From JANQPC01 sp039208375 (GTDB taxonomy: Bacteria > Pseudomonadota > Alphaproteobacteria > Rhodobacterales > Rhodobacteraceae): a DNA stretch of 64,000 nucleotides. Made by a program: the position numbers and the translations under genes. The stretch is from NCBI GenBank assembly GCA_039208375.1, contig JBCCRC010000009.1, forward strand, positions 5,517 to 69,516, given 5' to 3'. Numbering within the stretch: the stretch's first letter is position 1; every line of letters begins with the position of its first letter. Shown in pieces: positions 16,831 to 25,418 of this stretch. The notes beneath the pieces were generated by a model, which was not told the origin of the DNA, did no database searches, and saw only the letters and a list, made by a program, of their open reading frames with translations.

Positions 16831-18360
16831 GTGCGCGGCCCGCACAACATCATTCGATTGATCCGAACCGGCGCGACATTGGAGCGGACCGGTGCGATGC
16901 GTGTCGTGCTCGATGCGTTTCAGGCGCCCGCGCCGCTGCGCATCGTTGCACGCATCCTCGGCTGGCCTTTCGCCTGGCTTGGCTTCAAAGGCGATCCGGC
17001 TTTGCCACCGGCGACGCGGGCGCTTACCGCGCTGGGCCCGGCCTACATCAAATTTGGCCAGATCCTGTCCACCCGCCCTGATGTGGTTGGCGATGAACTG
17101 GCCATGCAGCTGCGCGTTCTGCAGGATAAGCTGCCGCCCTTCTCGATGGCCGACGCCAAACGCATGTTCGCCGAAGAATTCGGCATGTCCGTCGAAGCGG
17201 CGTTTTCGGAGTTCAGCGAACCCGTCGCGGCCGCATCGATCGCCCAAGTGCACAAGGCGCGCCTGGCTGAGACGGGCGACGCGGTCGCCGTGAAGATCCT
17301 GCGCCCCGGCATCGAGCGCGCCTTCCGCACCGATATCGACGCATTCTACTTCGCCGCCCGCCTGATCGAGTTTCTCTCACCTGCCTCGCGCCGATTGCGG
17401 CCGATCGACGTGATCGCACATTTCGAAGGCGTGGTGTTAGGCGAGCTCGATTTGCGCTTGGAAACGGCGGGCGCGGCGGAATTCGCCGCCAATACAGCAA
17501 AAGACACGGGCTTCGTGGTGCCCGAGGTGAATTGGACTTTCAGCTCCCGCCGGGTGATGACGATGGAGTGGGCGGCGGGCAACCCTGCAGGCGATATCGC
17601 CGGAATTGATGCGGCCGGGCATGACCGAAAGGATCTTGGCGAGCGCGTCCTTACCATGTTCCTGCGCCATGCGCTGCGCGATGGCTACTTTCATGCGGAT
17701 ATGCATCAGGGCAACCTGAAGGTCGCGGCCAACGGCGATCTCATCGCCCTTGATTTCGGGATCATGGGACGGATCGATGAATACACGCGCCGGGTCTATG
17801 CCGAGATCCTCTACGGCTTCATACGCAAGGACTACCAGCGTGTCGCCGAGGTTCACTTCGAGGCAGGCTATGTGCCGCCCGACCGGGATGTTGACGAATT
17901 TGCCCGCGCCCTGCGCTCTGTCGGTGAGCCAATCTTTGGCATGGATGCCTCGCGAATTTCTATGGCGCGCCTGCTGGCGTATCTCTTTGAGGTGACGGAG
18001 CGGTTCGGGATGCAAACTCGAACGGAGCTGATCCTCCTGCAACGCACGATGGTGGTGGTCGAAGGCGTGGCCCGATCACTTAATCCGCAAATCAACATCT
18101 GGCGCGTGGCCCAGCCGATCGTTGAGGAGTACATCAAGGAAAATATCGGGCCAAAGGCTCTGGCGCGGGATCTGTTTCGCACCGCGCGGGTACTTGCGCG
18201 TTTTGGGCCGAAGCTGCCGCAGCTGGCCGAAGCAGCGCTGGTCCGTCAGGCAGCCGAGCCGCCGGCGCCGGCGCAAAACCACAATCGGCGCGCCTTGATT
18301 TACGCCGCCGCAGGTGTCGTCACCGGTGCTGCAGCCATGTGGGTGGTCCTCACGGCCTAA
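16831..18360 (+). CDS. ubiB: ubiquinone biosynthesis ATPase/kinase-like protein UbiB
   Basis: The 509-residue ABC1/ADCK-type protein-kinase-like ATPase supports membrane steps of ubiquinone synthesis. Visible are the family motif YIKFGQILSTRPD (about residues 71-83), the nucleotide-binding AVKIL lysine, HADMHQGN as the catalytic-loop equivalent, and DFGIMGRI as the DFG motif. A C-terminal hydrophobic helix (about 488-508) would anchor it in the inner membrane. The GTG start is the first base after the ubiE stop. It is followed by the large gene-free stretch. Confidence 0.94.
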   Translation: MRGPHNIIRLIRTGATLERTGAMRVVLDAFQAPAPLRIVARILGWPFAWLGFKGDPALPPATRALTALGPAYIKFGQILSTRPDVVGDELAMQLRVLQDKLPPFSMADAKRMFAEEFGMSVEAAFSEFSEPVAAASIAQVHKARLAETGDAVAVKILRPGIERAFRTDIDAFYFAARLIEFLSPASRRLRPIDVIAHFEGVVLGELDLRLETAGAAEFAANTAKDTGFVVPEVNWTFSSRRVMTMEWAAGNPAGDIAGIDAAGHDRKDLGERVLTMFLRHALRDGYFHADMHQGNLKVAANGDLIALDFGIMGRIDEYTRRVYAEILYGFIRKDYQRVAEVHFEAGYVPPDRDVDEFARALRSVGEPIFGMDASRISMARLLAYLFEVTERFGMQTRTELILLQRTMVVVEGVARSLNPQINIWRVAQPIVEEYIKENIGPKALARDLFRTARVLARFGPKLPQLAEAALVRQAAEPPAPAQNHNRRALIYAAAGVVTGAAAMWVVLTA

Positions 18361-19519
18361 CGCGCTGGCGCGTTAGACGCGCCTCTACGGCCAGCCACAT
18401 TCGGGTCGGGGCGACGGAATGCGGCCGAACGGCGGGTGTGCCGTCCGGCCCCTCACGCTCTGAACCTGTCACCGGCCATCACTTGCACGCAAGTCACAGC
18501 CCACACGTTTGTTGCGTACGGCGCGGCGCAGGCCGCCACATCTTAGGCCAAAGGCTTTAGCAACCGCGACGGGCGCACCGGTTGGCGCACAGCACGACGC
18601 CGTCGAAGCACACGTGCCGCAACGCAACGGCGGTCACACATCGCACCTTGCGGGCGTGCCGGGATCGTATCAGTCAAACGCTCGAACCGAAGGGGCCCCG
18701 CCAGCAGCCAAGGCTTTTTCGAATGGCCGCACGGCAGTGCTGCCTTCGGCCTGCACAGGTCTTGCAGCCGCTACGACGATACCCAACGCACGAGGGCACC
18801 GCGCGGCCCATCATAACCCTACAAAGAAGGGCCCCCAGTAACGGCATACAATCATCGAGTCACGCGCAATAACCTTGGCCACGCAAGGCACGTTGAGGGT
18901 CGGCGAGCATAAGCACCGGTGAAACAATCAAACCGATGGGGCACCATGAACGACCAAGGCTTGCCCCAATCATCGGATCGCGGCGCTACCTGCCGCTTGC
19001 AGACGTGTAGCAGCCGAGCTGCCGCCTACGGGCATACCCATCGGAAAGGCTTAAGGGCGGGCATCGCACTACCATACACCAAACCTAGAAAGAGCCGGTG
19101 AAGTGCCGGTTGGGGGCATTCATTGCGTCATCGAAACGCCCAGCCTGGGGTGCCCGGATCCAGAAACCGAATGGAGGGCAGGATCATTTACGTCGGTTGC
19201 CTGCTCCAAAGCCTTTGTCGCGCCCAAGTGGCAACATAGTCCCAGATCGCACCGACATGGCGGCTTGCCTAGCGCGTGTCGCGGGGCGTCGCCCAAAAAA
19301 CCTCGCCCGACCCATTAAATGGAGAGGGCGCCGCGCGCGGAACCTTCCCATTCAACGCATGCGCCGCGCCCTGCACAGTGCTGTGGAACCAAACTACCGC
19401 TCTGATACGAACTGCGCCCAGCCACAGGCCAGTACGTGCGTCAGGCCCTTGCAAAAAACGTCCAGGCAACGAATGCAGCGGGCGTGCCAAGCACCGGGGC
19501 CTGCAAGGCCCGGCTTGCG
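18361..19519. other. 1.16-kb stretch without a recognisable gene
   Basis: This gap lies between the converging ubiB and flgD genes. All frames are short, and none shows family similarity or stays open across the gap. No tRNA, IS element or phage trace was seen. A 7-bp stem hairpin (GGCGCGT/ACGCGCC, 18367-18383) right after ubiB could help termination but lacks a U tract. The 7-mer AAGGCTT occurs at 18551, 18710, 18956 and 19046 and once inverted at 19209, more often than chance predicts in this length. The region may be a decayed gene, a structured RNA or a spacer; I cannot decide. Confidence 0.6.
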
Positions 19520-20191
19520 TCACACAGGGCTCGCCTCGGCGCGCAGCCCGGTAACATCAGATGCCGCAGTCTGGGTACCGTCGGCAAATACCGCCACTGG
19601 GCCTGTCGCCTCATCACGCACCTCGGCAATCCGGCCCCAGGTTTCCGGAACCGACACGCCGATTGGCTCACCCGCCTGGAACGCCTCGATCTCAAAGCTG
19701 TAAAAGCCCTCGGGCACTGTTGCGCCCGCATTATCATCGCCTGCCCAGGTTAGTGATGCGCGCGCCGGATCAATTGCGCGCCGCTGCACCTCACCACCCG
19801 AGGGATCTCGCACAATTAGTGTCGCCTGATCCGCCTCAAGCGGGATCTTGGGAAAAAGCTCGATCGGCGCGCCATCGAAACGGGCAGGAACTTCGGCGCG
19901 CCCATCCAGGCCGACCCAGCCCGCGATCTCGGCCACCCCGCCGAGCGCCATCGAACCCACGAGGCTTTCGAGAAGCTCGTTGGTCTGGACCTGCTGTTCG
20001 ACGCCAGAGAACGTGGCGAGTTGAACCGCGAAATCAGACGATTCGATCGGGTTCAGCGGATCCTGATTCTCAATTTGGGCCGTAAGCATCCGAAGGAACG
20101 TGTCGAAATCGGAATTGATCGTGTCCGACGTGCTGTCCGGCTGCGGTGCAGGCATTGTGCTCTGGGTCGAGGTAATTGAAGTCGGTTCCAT
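19520..20191 (-). CDS. flgD: flagellar hook assembly scaffold FlgD
   Basis: The 223-residue protein caps the growing hook. The N-terminal hook-cap domain has DFDTFLRMLTAQIENQDPLNP (starting near residue 28) and TFSGVEQQVQTNELLESL, the hallmark FlgD region. The C-terminal part has FlgD Ig-like features, with PEGFYSFEIEA near residue 163. It is exported through the flagellar type III system and not kept in the final structure. It follows fliK by 10 nt in the same orientation. Confidence 0.93.
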   Translation of the reverse strand: MEPTSITSTQSTMPAPQPDSTSDTINSDFDTFLRMLTAQIENQDPLNPIESSDFAVQLATFSGVEQQVQTNELLESLVGSMALGGVAEIAGWVGLDGRAEVPARFDGAPIELFPKIPLEADQATLIVRDPSGGEVQRRAIDPARASLTWAGDDNAGATVPEGFYSFEIEAFQAGEPIGVSVPETWGRIAEVRDEATGPVAVFADGTQTAASDVTGLRAEASPV

Positions 20192-20201
20192 CGGGTTCCT
20201 C

Positions 20202-22106
20202 TCAAAGACGAAGGTCTAATCCGTTGTGAATTGCTGCCCGCGGGGCAGTCTGGCCGGGAACTGGGGGAATCCCATCCGCCACGGCGGGTTCAAACGCGTC
20301 GGGCTCAGCGTCGGTGCGCGCCTGCCCACCAGTGAAGCTGAGGTTCAGTTCCCCCAAGCCGCCATCGCGGGCCTCGGCGAGCAGCACTTCTACATGCCGC
20401 CGAATAAACTCCAGCGTTTCTGGCCGCTCCGCTGCGATGGCGACGGTCATGCCCAGATCGGCCGCGGTCACTGCAATGCGCAGGCGCCCAAGCTCTTCTG
20501 GCACCAGCGTGATTTCAACGACGCCGGGGGCAGATTGGCGCAAGCCCTCCGCGATTTGCGCGGCAACCGACCGCGCAAGCTCTGGCGCCGCCGCGGGCGG
20601 CGGCGTTGGCGGTGCGGCTGTTACCGTTTCGGTGCGGATGGCTGAGAGAGCCCCCCCAAATTCGGTGGAACCAATGTCGATGGCGGGTGACGTGAGCTTT
20701 GAAAGGGCTTCTGGCCCCGGCGCAGCCGCCGGGAGCGGCGCTGGGGGGCCGGGCGGCAGATAGGCGAAATCCCGAGCCGGCGCAGGGGGCGATGCCGGCG
20801 GTGAGGCCTGCACCTTCGGTGCTTCACGCCCCAAGCCCGTACCGCGAAACTCACTCTGTGGCGCGTCCGAAGCGAGCCGCAATAGGCTGGCAGCGCCTAC
20901 AGTTACTGCGGGCTGAATCGGGGCCTGCGGCGCCGGTGGAGGCGGCACGGGGGTTGGCGCCCCGATCGGCAACGTGGCGGGACCCGCCGTGCCCGGTTGC
21001 GGCGCGATGGCAACGGGCGCCTGAGGCAGGACCCGCGCCTCTGCACCCGGCGCGCCCGCCGGCGAAACCAACTCAACCGGCGCCGTGCCAGCTGCGGGCC
21101 CGCCTGGCGCGGGTGTTTGAGCAAAGCCGACGGATGTTGAGGTTTTCGGCGCATTCAAGGCAGCAACGGGATCAGACTGCGCGGCGCGGCGCGCCACCAG
21201 TTGCGTTTGCGCGCTGGTTTCTGCTGCTCCGCTCGCTTGCGGCGCCTTCGTGTCGAACTGCCCCTCTTTGAGCGCGGGCTGCGGCACCGCACCGTCAAGC
21301 GCCTTCGGCGGCGGATCGGGCAGCGCCCGTCCCGCGGCAGCGGAACCCGAGAGTTTTGGCGGTGCAGGTGCCTCGCCGCCTGCCCTACTGAAAGCCCGAC
21401 TATCTACACTGAGTGCTGCTGGAGCCCTAGGCGGCGCTTCTGCGGAGGGCGCAGGCAAATCGAAGGCCCGTACCGCGCCTTGAACCGAGGGCGGTGTCGG
21501 CCCGGCGAAATCCGCTTGCGGCACAACACCTGGCGTGGCGGGAACGGCAAGCGCCGTGGCTTCCCGGGCCGATGGAACCACTTTTGCAGGAACAGTCAGA
21601 TCAGGGTCATTTGGCGAAATGGCAGGGCCAACGCCTGCGCCGCGTAGGGTTGTCTTATCTGAGCCACCTTGCGCTGCCAGCTCGCCGGGCACCCGGCCCG
21701 CGTTCGTAGCCGTAGCCTCGCGCGTCGTAACGGGCGAGCCAAAGACATCCGCCGTAGCCTTAAGCGCTGGCGCAACCGAAAGGGCCGCCCCCCCGGGCGA
21801 GGGCGCCCGCACTTGCCGGTCTGCAGCGCCCGGCACCGCGCTGTCATACGGCGGGGATGGTGGAACAGAAGCAGCGGGATTCACCTCGCCCGGTGAAAGC
21901 CCGGCTGCAACGCGCGATTGCCCAGCGGCGTCAGCCACAAGATCCGCCAGTGAGCTGCCCTCGGCGGCGGCATCAGCCGCGTCAAACGCACTTCCGAAGC
22001 TTTCGCCAGTTACCACATCCGTCGCAATCAATCCGGCGGGCACCGGCTTTGCCGGGGTAAGCCCATCTGCGGCCTGTGGCACCGGAGCTACAGCGAAGAG
22101 TTGCAA
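20202..22106 (-). CDS. fliK: flagellar hook-length control protein FliK
   Basis: The 634-residue protein is Pro/Ala-rich and low in complexity for about 500 residues. It then ends in the conserved Flg_hook domain (GVVEITLVPEELGRLRIAVT and the ETLEFIRRHVEVLLAEARDGG region). FliK is exported as a molecular ruler and switches FlhB specificity from hook to filament substrates. The TTG start is supported by a strong GGAGGA ribosome-binding site 6 nt upstream and by a promoter element exactly 43 nt upstream. It forms a unit with flgD. Confidence 0.9.
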   Translation of the reverse strand: MQLFAVAPVPQAADGLTPAKPVPAGLIATDVVTGESFGSAFDAADAAAEGSSLADLVADAAGQSRVAAGLSPGEVNPAASVPPSPPYDSAVPGAADRQVRAPSPGGAALSVAPALKATADVFGSPVTTREATATNAGRVPGELAAQGGSDKTTLRGAGVGPAISPNDPDLTVPAKVVPSAREATALAVPATPGVVPQADFAGPTPPSVQGAVRAFDLPAPSAEAPPRAPAALSVDSRAFSRAGGEAPAPPKLSGSAAAGRALPDPPPKALDGAVPQPALKEGQFDTKAPQASGAAETSAQTQLVARRAAQSDPVAALNAPKTSTSVGFAQTPAPGGPAAGTAPVELVSPAGAPGAEARVLPQAPVAIAPQPGTAGPATLPIGAPTPVPPPPAPQAPIQPAVTVGAASLLRLASDAPQSEFRGTGLGREAPKVQASPPASPPAPARDFAYLPPGPPAPLPAAAPGPEALSKLTSPAIDIGSTEFGGALSAIRTETVTAAPPTPPPAAAPELARSVAAQIAEGLRQSAPGVVEITLVPEELGRLRIAVTAADLGMTVAIAAERPETLEFIRRHVEVLLAEARDGGLGELNLSFTGGQARTDAEPDAFEPAVADGIPPVPGQTAPRAAIHNGLDLRL

Positions 22107-22132
22107 CCGAAGTCCTCCAAAACTCCGAGCAC

Positions 22133-22163
22133 CCTTAGCCGGATCCGATTACCGGATCTTTAC
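22133..22163 (-). promoter_or_regulatory. CtrA-like flagellar promoter of fliK-flgD
   Basis: Read on the minus strand: GTAA-N7-GTAA (22163-22149), 10 nt, then CTAAGG (22138-22133). The two half-sites match TTAA at three of four positions each. The proximal edge of the pair lies 43 nt from the fliK start, the same distance as at fliI and fliL. The layout fits a CtrA box overlapping the -35 with a -10 of the form STAAGR. The regulator is inferred. Confidence 0.55.
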
Positions 22164-22211
22164 CGCCACCCGCGAAAAGCACGGTCAGGCACTGCTGGAT
22201 GGGAGATAGCC

Positions 22212-22490
22212 TTGATCGATGGCCTTGGCGCCACAGGGCGCGCCGAACTACCCCAAAAAAACGCCCGTCTCTGGACTGCCGCACAGGCGCTTGAGGCGAG
22301 CTTTCTGGCCGAAATGCTGAAGCCCATCGGGCTGGGGGAGCCCAGCGAAAGTTTCGGCGGCGGCCCCGGCGAGGAACGGTTCGCCTCCTATCTCAGAACA
22401 GCACAGGCAGAGGCAGTGGTTGACGCAGGCGGCATCGGGCTGGCCGAAAGCATCTACGTCGCAATTCTGAAGCGCGAAAATGCTGGGTAG
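22212..22490 (+). CDS. flagellar rod-binding protein (FlgJ N-terminal domain type)
   Basis: The 92-residue product contains ARLWTAAQALEASFLAEMLKP and ends with GIGLAESIYVAILK, the pattern of the rod-binding half of FlgJ. It lacks any muramidase domain. The TTG start at 22212 is preceded by a good GGGAGA site, and a longer reading from 22101 would overlap the fliK start. It would be exported to help cap or assemble the rod in the periplasm. A separate lytic transglycosylase gene (36473-37213) could supply the peptidoglycan-cutting role. It overlaps the next gene by 11 nt. Confidence 0.8.
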   Translation: MIDGLGATGRAELPQKNARLWTAAQALEASFLAEMLKPIGLGEPSESFGGGPGEERFASYLRTAQAEAVVDAGGIGLAESIYVAILKRENAG

Positions 22491-22830
22491 CGCAAAGGCC
22501 GCGCCGACCGAGGCGCTGATCGATCTTTTGGAACGCGAACGCGGCGCGTTGCTTGAGGGTGACTTTGAAGTTCTTGCTCGAATCGCTGGTGAGAAAGAGC
22601 GCCTTTTGAGAGCGCTGGGAGAGGCCAAGCCAACGGACGTTCCGGAAAGCCTACGCGATCTGGCGGCCCGAAACGGTGAGCTTTTGGAAGCCGTCCAAAG
22701 GGGCCTAAAGGCAGGGCTGCAACGGATCGAGGCCCTTCAGGGGGGTGGCACGCCGCTTAGAAGCTACGACGGTTCGGGATCCGCCGCAGTCATTGGCCCG
22801 CCACGCCCATCCTTTCGCCGCGATGTGTGA
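22480..22830 (+). CDS. FlgN-like flagellar chaperone
   Basis: The 116-residue, mostly helical protein has the FlgN-like segment LIDLLERERGALLEGDFEVL (residues 12-31) followed by IAGEKERLL. FlgN family proteins hold the hook-filament junction proteins FlgK and FlgL before export. It overlaps the rod-binding gene by 11 nt and is followed by the flagellin promoter. Similarity in this family is weak and mainly structural, so I assign it by pattern and context. Confidence 0.65.
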   Translation: MLGSAKAAPTEALIDLLERERGALLEGDFEVLARIAGEKERLLRALGEAKPTDVPESLRDLAARNGELLEAVQRGLKAGLQRIEALQGGGTPLRSYDGSGSAAVIGPPRPSFRRDV

Positions 22831-22848
22831 TCGGCGCGCCGGCCGCGG

Positions 22849-22879
22849 TTAGGCAATCATTAGGGTTTGGCGGCTAGCC
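22849..22879 (+). promoter_or_regulatory. CtrA-like flagellar promoter of flagellin
   Basis: TTAG-N7-TTAG (22849-22863) is followed by 10 nt and CTAGCC (22874-22879). The half-site spacing and the distance to the TA of the -10-like hexamer are identical to the fliK, fliI, fliL and flgE promoters. Transcription from here would give a leader of about 120 nt holding two hairpins before the flagellin start. Confidence 0.5.
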
Positions 22880-22948
22880 AGAGCGCGCATCCCAAGTGCG
22901 GATGGCGCGGCGCATCTACGCCGCATTCGTCAGAACGGCGCTTAAACC

Positions 22949-22989
22949 ACGTTCCCAAGGAACGTTCGTGAAGCTGGCGCAAAAGCGCC
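22949..22989 (+). promoter_or_regulatory. two hairpins in the flagellin 5' leader
   Basis: The first hairpin is a perfect 7-bp repeat ACGTTCC-caa-GGAACGT (22949-22965). The second is GGCGC-aaaa-GCGCC (22976-22989), ending 20 nt before the flagellin ATG and 9 nt before its AGGA site. In Caulobacter FlbT acts on the flagellin mRNA leader, and flbT lies two genes downstream here, so these could be its target (inference). Confidence 0.5.
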
Positions 22990-23008
22990 GTTGGACATAG
23001 GACAAAAC

Positions 23009-24550
23009 ATGTCGAGTATCCTTACCAATACCAGCGCGATGGTTGCGCTGCAGACCCTTCGTGGGATCAATTCCAACCTCACCCAAACCCAGAATGAAAT
23101 CGCCACCGGCAAATCCATTGCCTCGGCGAAAGACAACTCTGCGATCTGGGCGATCTCGAAAGTTATGGAATCTGACGTCAATAGTTTCATGGCAATCTCG
23201 GAAAGCCTTGGCCTTGGGCAATCCACCATCGCCGTGGCCCGCCAGGCCTCTGAAACGGTGTCTGACCTTCTGACGGACATGAAGGGCCGGATCGTTGCCG
23301 CGCAGGAAGAAAACGTCGACCGCGGTAAAATTCAGACCGATATCGACGCGCTCACTGATCAGATCAACTCGATCGTAAGCGCCGCGCAGTTCAATGGCCT
23401 AAATCTTGTTCAGGGCACGGACTCCGCCAATATCCTCGGCTCGCTCGACCGCGCTGGCGACGGAACCGTCACGGCCAATAACATCACCGTGGAACGGCGC
23501 GACCTGACCACTGGCGCCGGCCGTTTCGGCACCACGGGCAACCTCGCCCCGAACATCACGGTGAGTGACGCAACAGCCAACGGACTGAACGACACGGGCA
23601 ACACCGCCGTAATCACGCTTGCGACGAATGCGGACTATGCGGCGGCAAACGGCGCGCTTGGCCTCACGGTCGGCGGCGTTGCGGTGAACTTTGCGGCCGG
23701 TGATCTGACCGGCAACCAAGACGCCGCGGCTGGCATCGTCGCAGGCCGCATCAACGCGCTTGGCATCGAGGGGATCACCGCCACATCGACGGGTGCGGCG
23801 GTCACAATCACCTCCACCCGAGGCTTCGAAACGGCGGATGTGGTGATTGATAGCGAGTCGGGTGTGACCGGCGCTGAAGTGACCGCGCTCAATGGCACGA
23901 CGGGCCTTAACAACGGCGTAGGCGTTGTAAACACAATCGACGAACGCGCGGAGAGCCTGACCTTCGATAACGCGGCCGTTCTGAACGACGGTGACGGCTA
24001 TCGCGTCACCTTCGGTGGTGAAACCTACACCTACGTGGCCGGACCCAACGAAACCTTCGAGGATGTTGTGAAGGGCCTTCAGGCTGCCATCGGCGGTGGC
24101 AATCTTGAAGACATCACCACGCGCGTGACGACCGATGACAATGGTAACTTCCAGCTGAAAATCGATAACGGCAATGCTACCGACAAGACGATTGTCGTGG
24201 CGGGTACGACCGGGGGAGAAGCCTCTGGCGGCCTTTTCGGCCTTGATACGCTGGATGTGACCACCAATACCGGCGCCACCAACGCGCTCAACACGATCGA
24301 AACGTTGATCAATGAAGCGATCGACAGTGCCGCGTCATTCGGCTCGGCCCAAGGGCGGATTGACCGGCAGGCGGAATTCGTGAGCCAGCTCACGGACTCC
24401 TTCAAAGCCGGTATTGGCGAACTGGTAGATGCGGATATGGAGGCGGCTTCGGCCCGCCTGCAGGCGCTTCAGGTGCAGCAGCAGCTTGGCATCCAGTCGC
24501 TTTCGATCGCAAACCAGGCGCCGCAGTCGATCCTCGCACTGTTCCGGTAA
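23009..24550 (+). CDS. fliC: flagellin
   Basis: The 513-residue filament subunit begins MSSILTNTSAMVALQTLRGIN and has the conserved N-terminal helices (ISKVMESDVNSF, AQFNGLNLVQG). The C-terminal D0 part reads LGIQSLSIANQAPQSILALFR. The middle (about residues 150-420) is Gly/Thr/Asp-rich, as in variable surface-exposed flagellin domains, and includes a flagellin hook-like IN region. The ATG at 23009 has an AGGA site; an upstream TTG would only add six residues. It heads the unit fliC-flaF-flbT-DUF1217. A long leader with hairpins and a stem-loop behind the gene suggest control at the RNA level. Confidence 0.96.
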   Translation: MSSILTNTSAMVALQTLRGINSNLTQTQNEIATGKSIASAKDNSAIWAISKVMESDVNSFMAISESLGLGQSTIAVARQASETVSDLLTDMKGRIVAAQEENVDRGKIQTDIDALTDQINSIVSAAQFNGLNLVQGTDSANILGSLDRAGDGTVTANNITVERRDLTTGAGRFGTTGNLAPNITVSDATANGLNDTGNTAVITLATNADYAAANGALGLTVGGVAVNFAAGDLTGNQDAAAGIVAGRINALGIEGITATSTGAAVTITSTRGFETADVVIDSESGVTGAEVTALNGTTGLNNGVGVVNTIDERAESLTFDNAAVLNDGDGYRVTFGGETYTYVAGPNETFEDVVKGLQAAIGGGNLEDITTRVTTDDNGNFQLKIDNGNATDKTIVVAGTTGGEASGGLFGLDTLDVTTNTGATNALNTIETLINEAIDSAASFGSAQGRIDRQAEFVSQLTDSFKAGIGELVDADMEAASARLQALQVQQQLGIQSLSIANQAPQSILALFR

Positions 24551-24560
24551 GCACAACTGG

Positions 24561-24585
24561 CTGATCCGGGCCCGCCCCGGGTCAG
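24561..24585 (+). promoter_or_regulatory. stem-loop between flagellin and flaF
   Basis: A 10-bp stem (24561-24570 with 24576-24585, one G-T pair) closes a 5-nt loop 10 nt after the flagellin stop. It lacks a T run, so it is more likely a 3' stability or partial attenuation element than a full terminator. It could keep flagellin mRNA far above flaF-flbT mRNA. Confidence 0.6.
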
Positions 24586-24639
24586 CCCCTCCCCCAAGAA
24601 TTGGACCTCATCGGCCCACGCCGATTGGAAGGATGCGCC

Positions 24640-25017
24640 GTGAATCACGTTCAACAAGCCCAATCCGCCTACGCCGCCGCCGCCGGCCCCGCCCGAAGCC
24701 CGCGCAGCATTGAGTTCGATGCCTTCGCCCGCGTCACGCGCAAGATGAGCGAAGCCAGCCGGGCCGGCGCGAAGGGCTTTCCGTCCCTGGCCTCGGCGCT
24801 GCACGAAAACCGGCGGCTTTGGACTGTGCTTGCCTCAAGTGTCGCGGATCGCGACAACGCTCTGCCGAATGCCCTGCGCGCCCGTATCCTTTACCTCGCC
24901 GAATTCACCCAGACGGAAACCACGCGCATTCTTGCCGGCGAAGCCGAGGCCGCAGCGCTGATCGATATCAACACCGCGATTATGCAGGGTCTGCGCACCG
25001 AGGCTCAGGGGCAATGA
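24640..25017 (+). CDS. flaF: flagellar biosynthesis regulator FlaF
   Basis: The 125-residue protein begins VNHVQQAQSAYAAA and contains FDAFARVTRKM and ALHENRRLWTVLASSVAD, the FlaF family pattern. In Caulobacter FlaF is needed for flagellin secretion and translation and works against FlbT. The GTG start at 24640 follows a GGAAGGA site; a start at 24601 would read into the stem-loop spacer. The stop overlaps flbT by 4 nt (ATGA). Confidence 0.9.
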   Translation: MNHVQQAQSAYAAAAGPARSPRSIEFDAFARVTRKMSEASRAGAKGFPSLASALHENRRLWTVLASSVADRDNALPNALRARILYLAEFTQTETTRILAGEAEAAALIDINTAIMQGLRTEAQGQ

Positions 25018-25418
25018 GCGGCCTCGTCCTTAAACTCGCGCCGAAGGAACGGATCCTGATAAACGGCGCCGTGATCGAAAATGGCGACCGTCGCAGCCGC
25101 CTGTCGATCGTTACACCCAATGCCAATATTCTGCGGCTGCGCGACGCAATCCACCCGACGGAGGCGAAAACCCCGGTGCGCCGCGTCTGCTACATTGCCC
25201 AGCTTGTGCTCAGCGGCGACGCGCGGCCAGAAGATGCGCAACCGCAATTGCTGCGGGGCATTGAGCAACTCTCACAAGTATTCCGGGATGGCGCGAGCCT
25301 CGAGCAACTGAGTACGGCAACCGAGGCCACCTTGGCGGGGCAGTACTATCAGGCGCTGAAGGCACTGCGTGGCCTGATCGCGCGCGAAGACAGGCTGATC
25401 GGGAGCACGCCGTTATGA
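25014..25418 (+). CDS. flbT: flagellin mRNA regulator FlbT
   Basis: The 134-residue protein begins MSGLVLKLAPKERILINGAV, typical for FlbT, with NANILRLRDAIHP and RVCYIAQLVLSGD following. FlbT destabilises or represses flagellin mRNA through its leader when assembly is incomplete (known in Caulobacter). The start overlaps the flaF stop, and its own stop overlaps the next start by 4 nt, so the block is translationally coupled. Confidence 0.93.
   Translation: MSGLVLKLAPKERILINGAVIENGDRRSRLSIVTPNANILRLRDAIHPTEAKTPVRRVCYIAQLVLSGDARPEDAQPQLLRGIEQLSQVFRDGASLEQLSTATEATLAGQYYQALKALRGLIAREDRLIGSTPL

Noticed and set aside
18509..18872. Two overlapping frames of about 100 codons in the gene-free stretch
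   Set aside because: They are Arg/Pro/His-rich, overlap each other in different frames, lack ribosome sites and show no family similarity.
19098..19703. 201-codon plus-strand frame at the edge of the gene-free stretch
   Set aside because: A third of it lies antisense to flgD, and its composition looks like a shadow frame.
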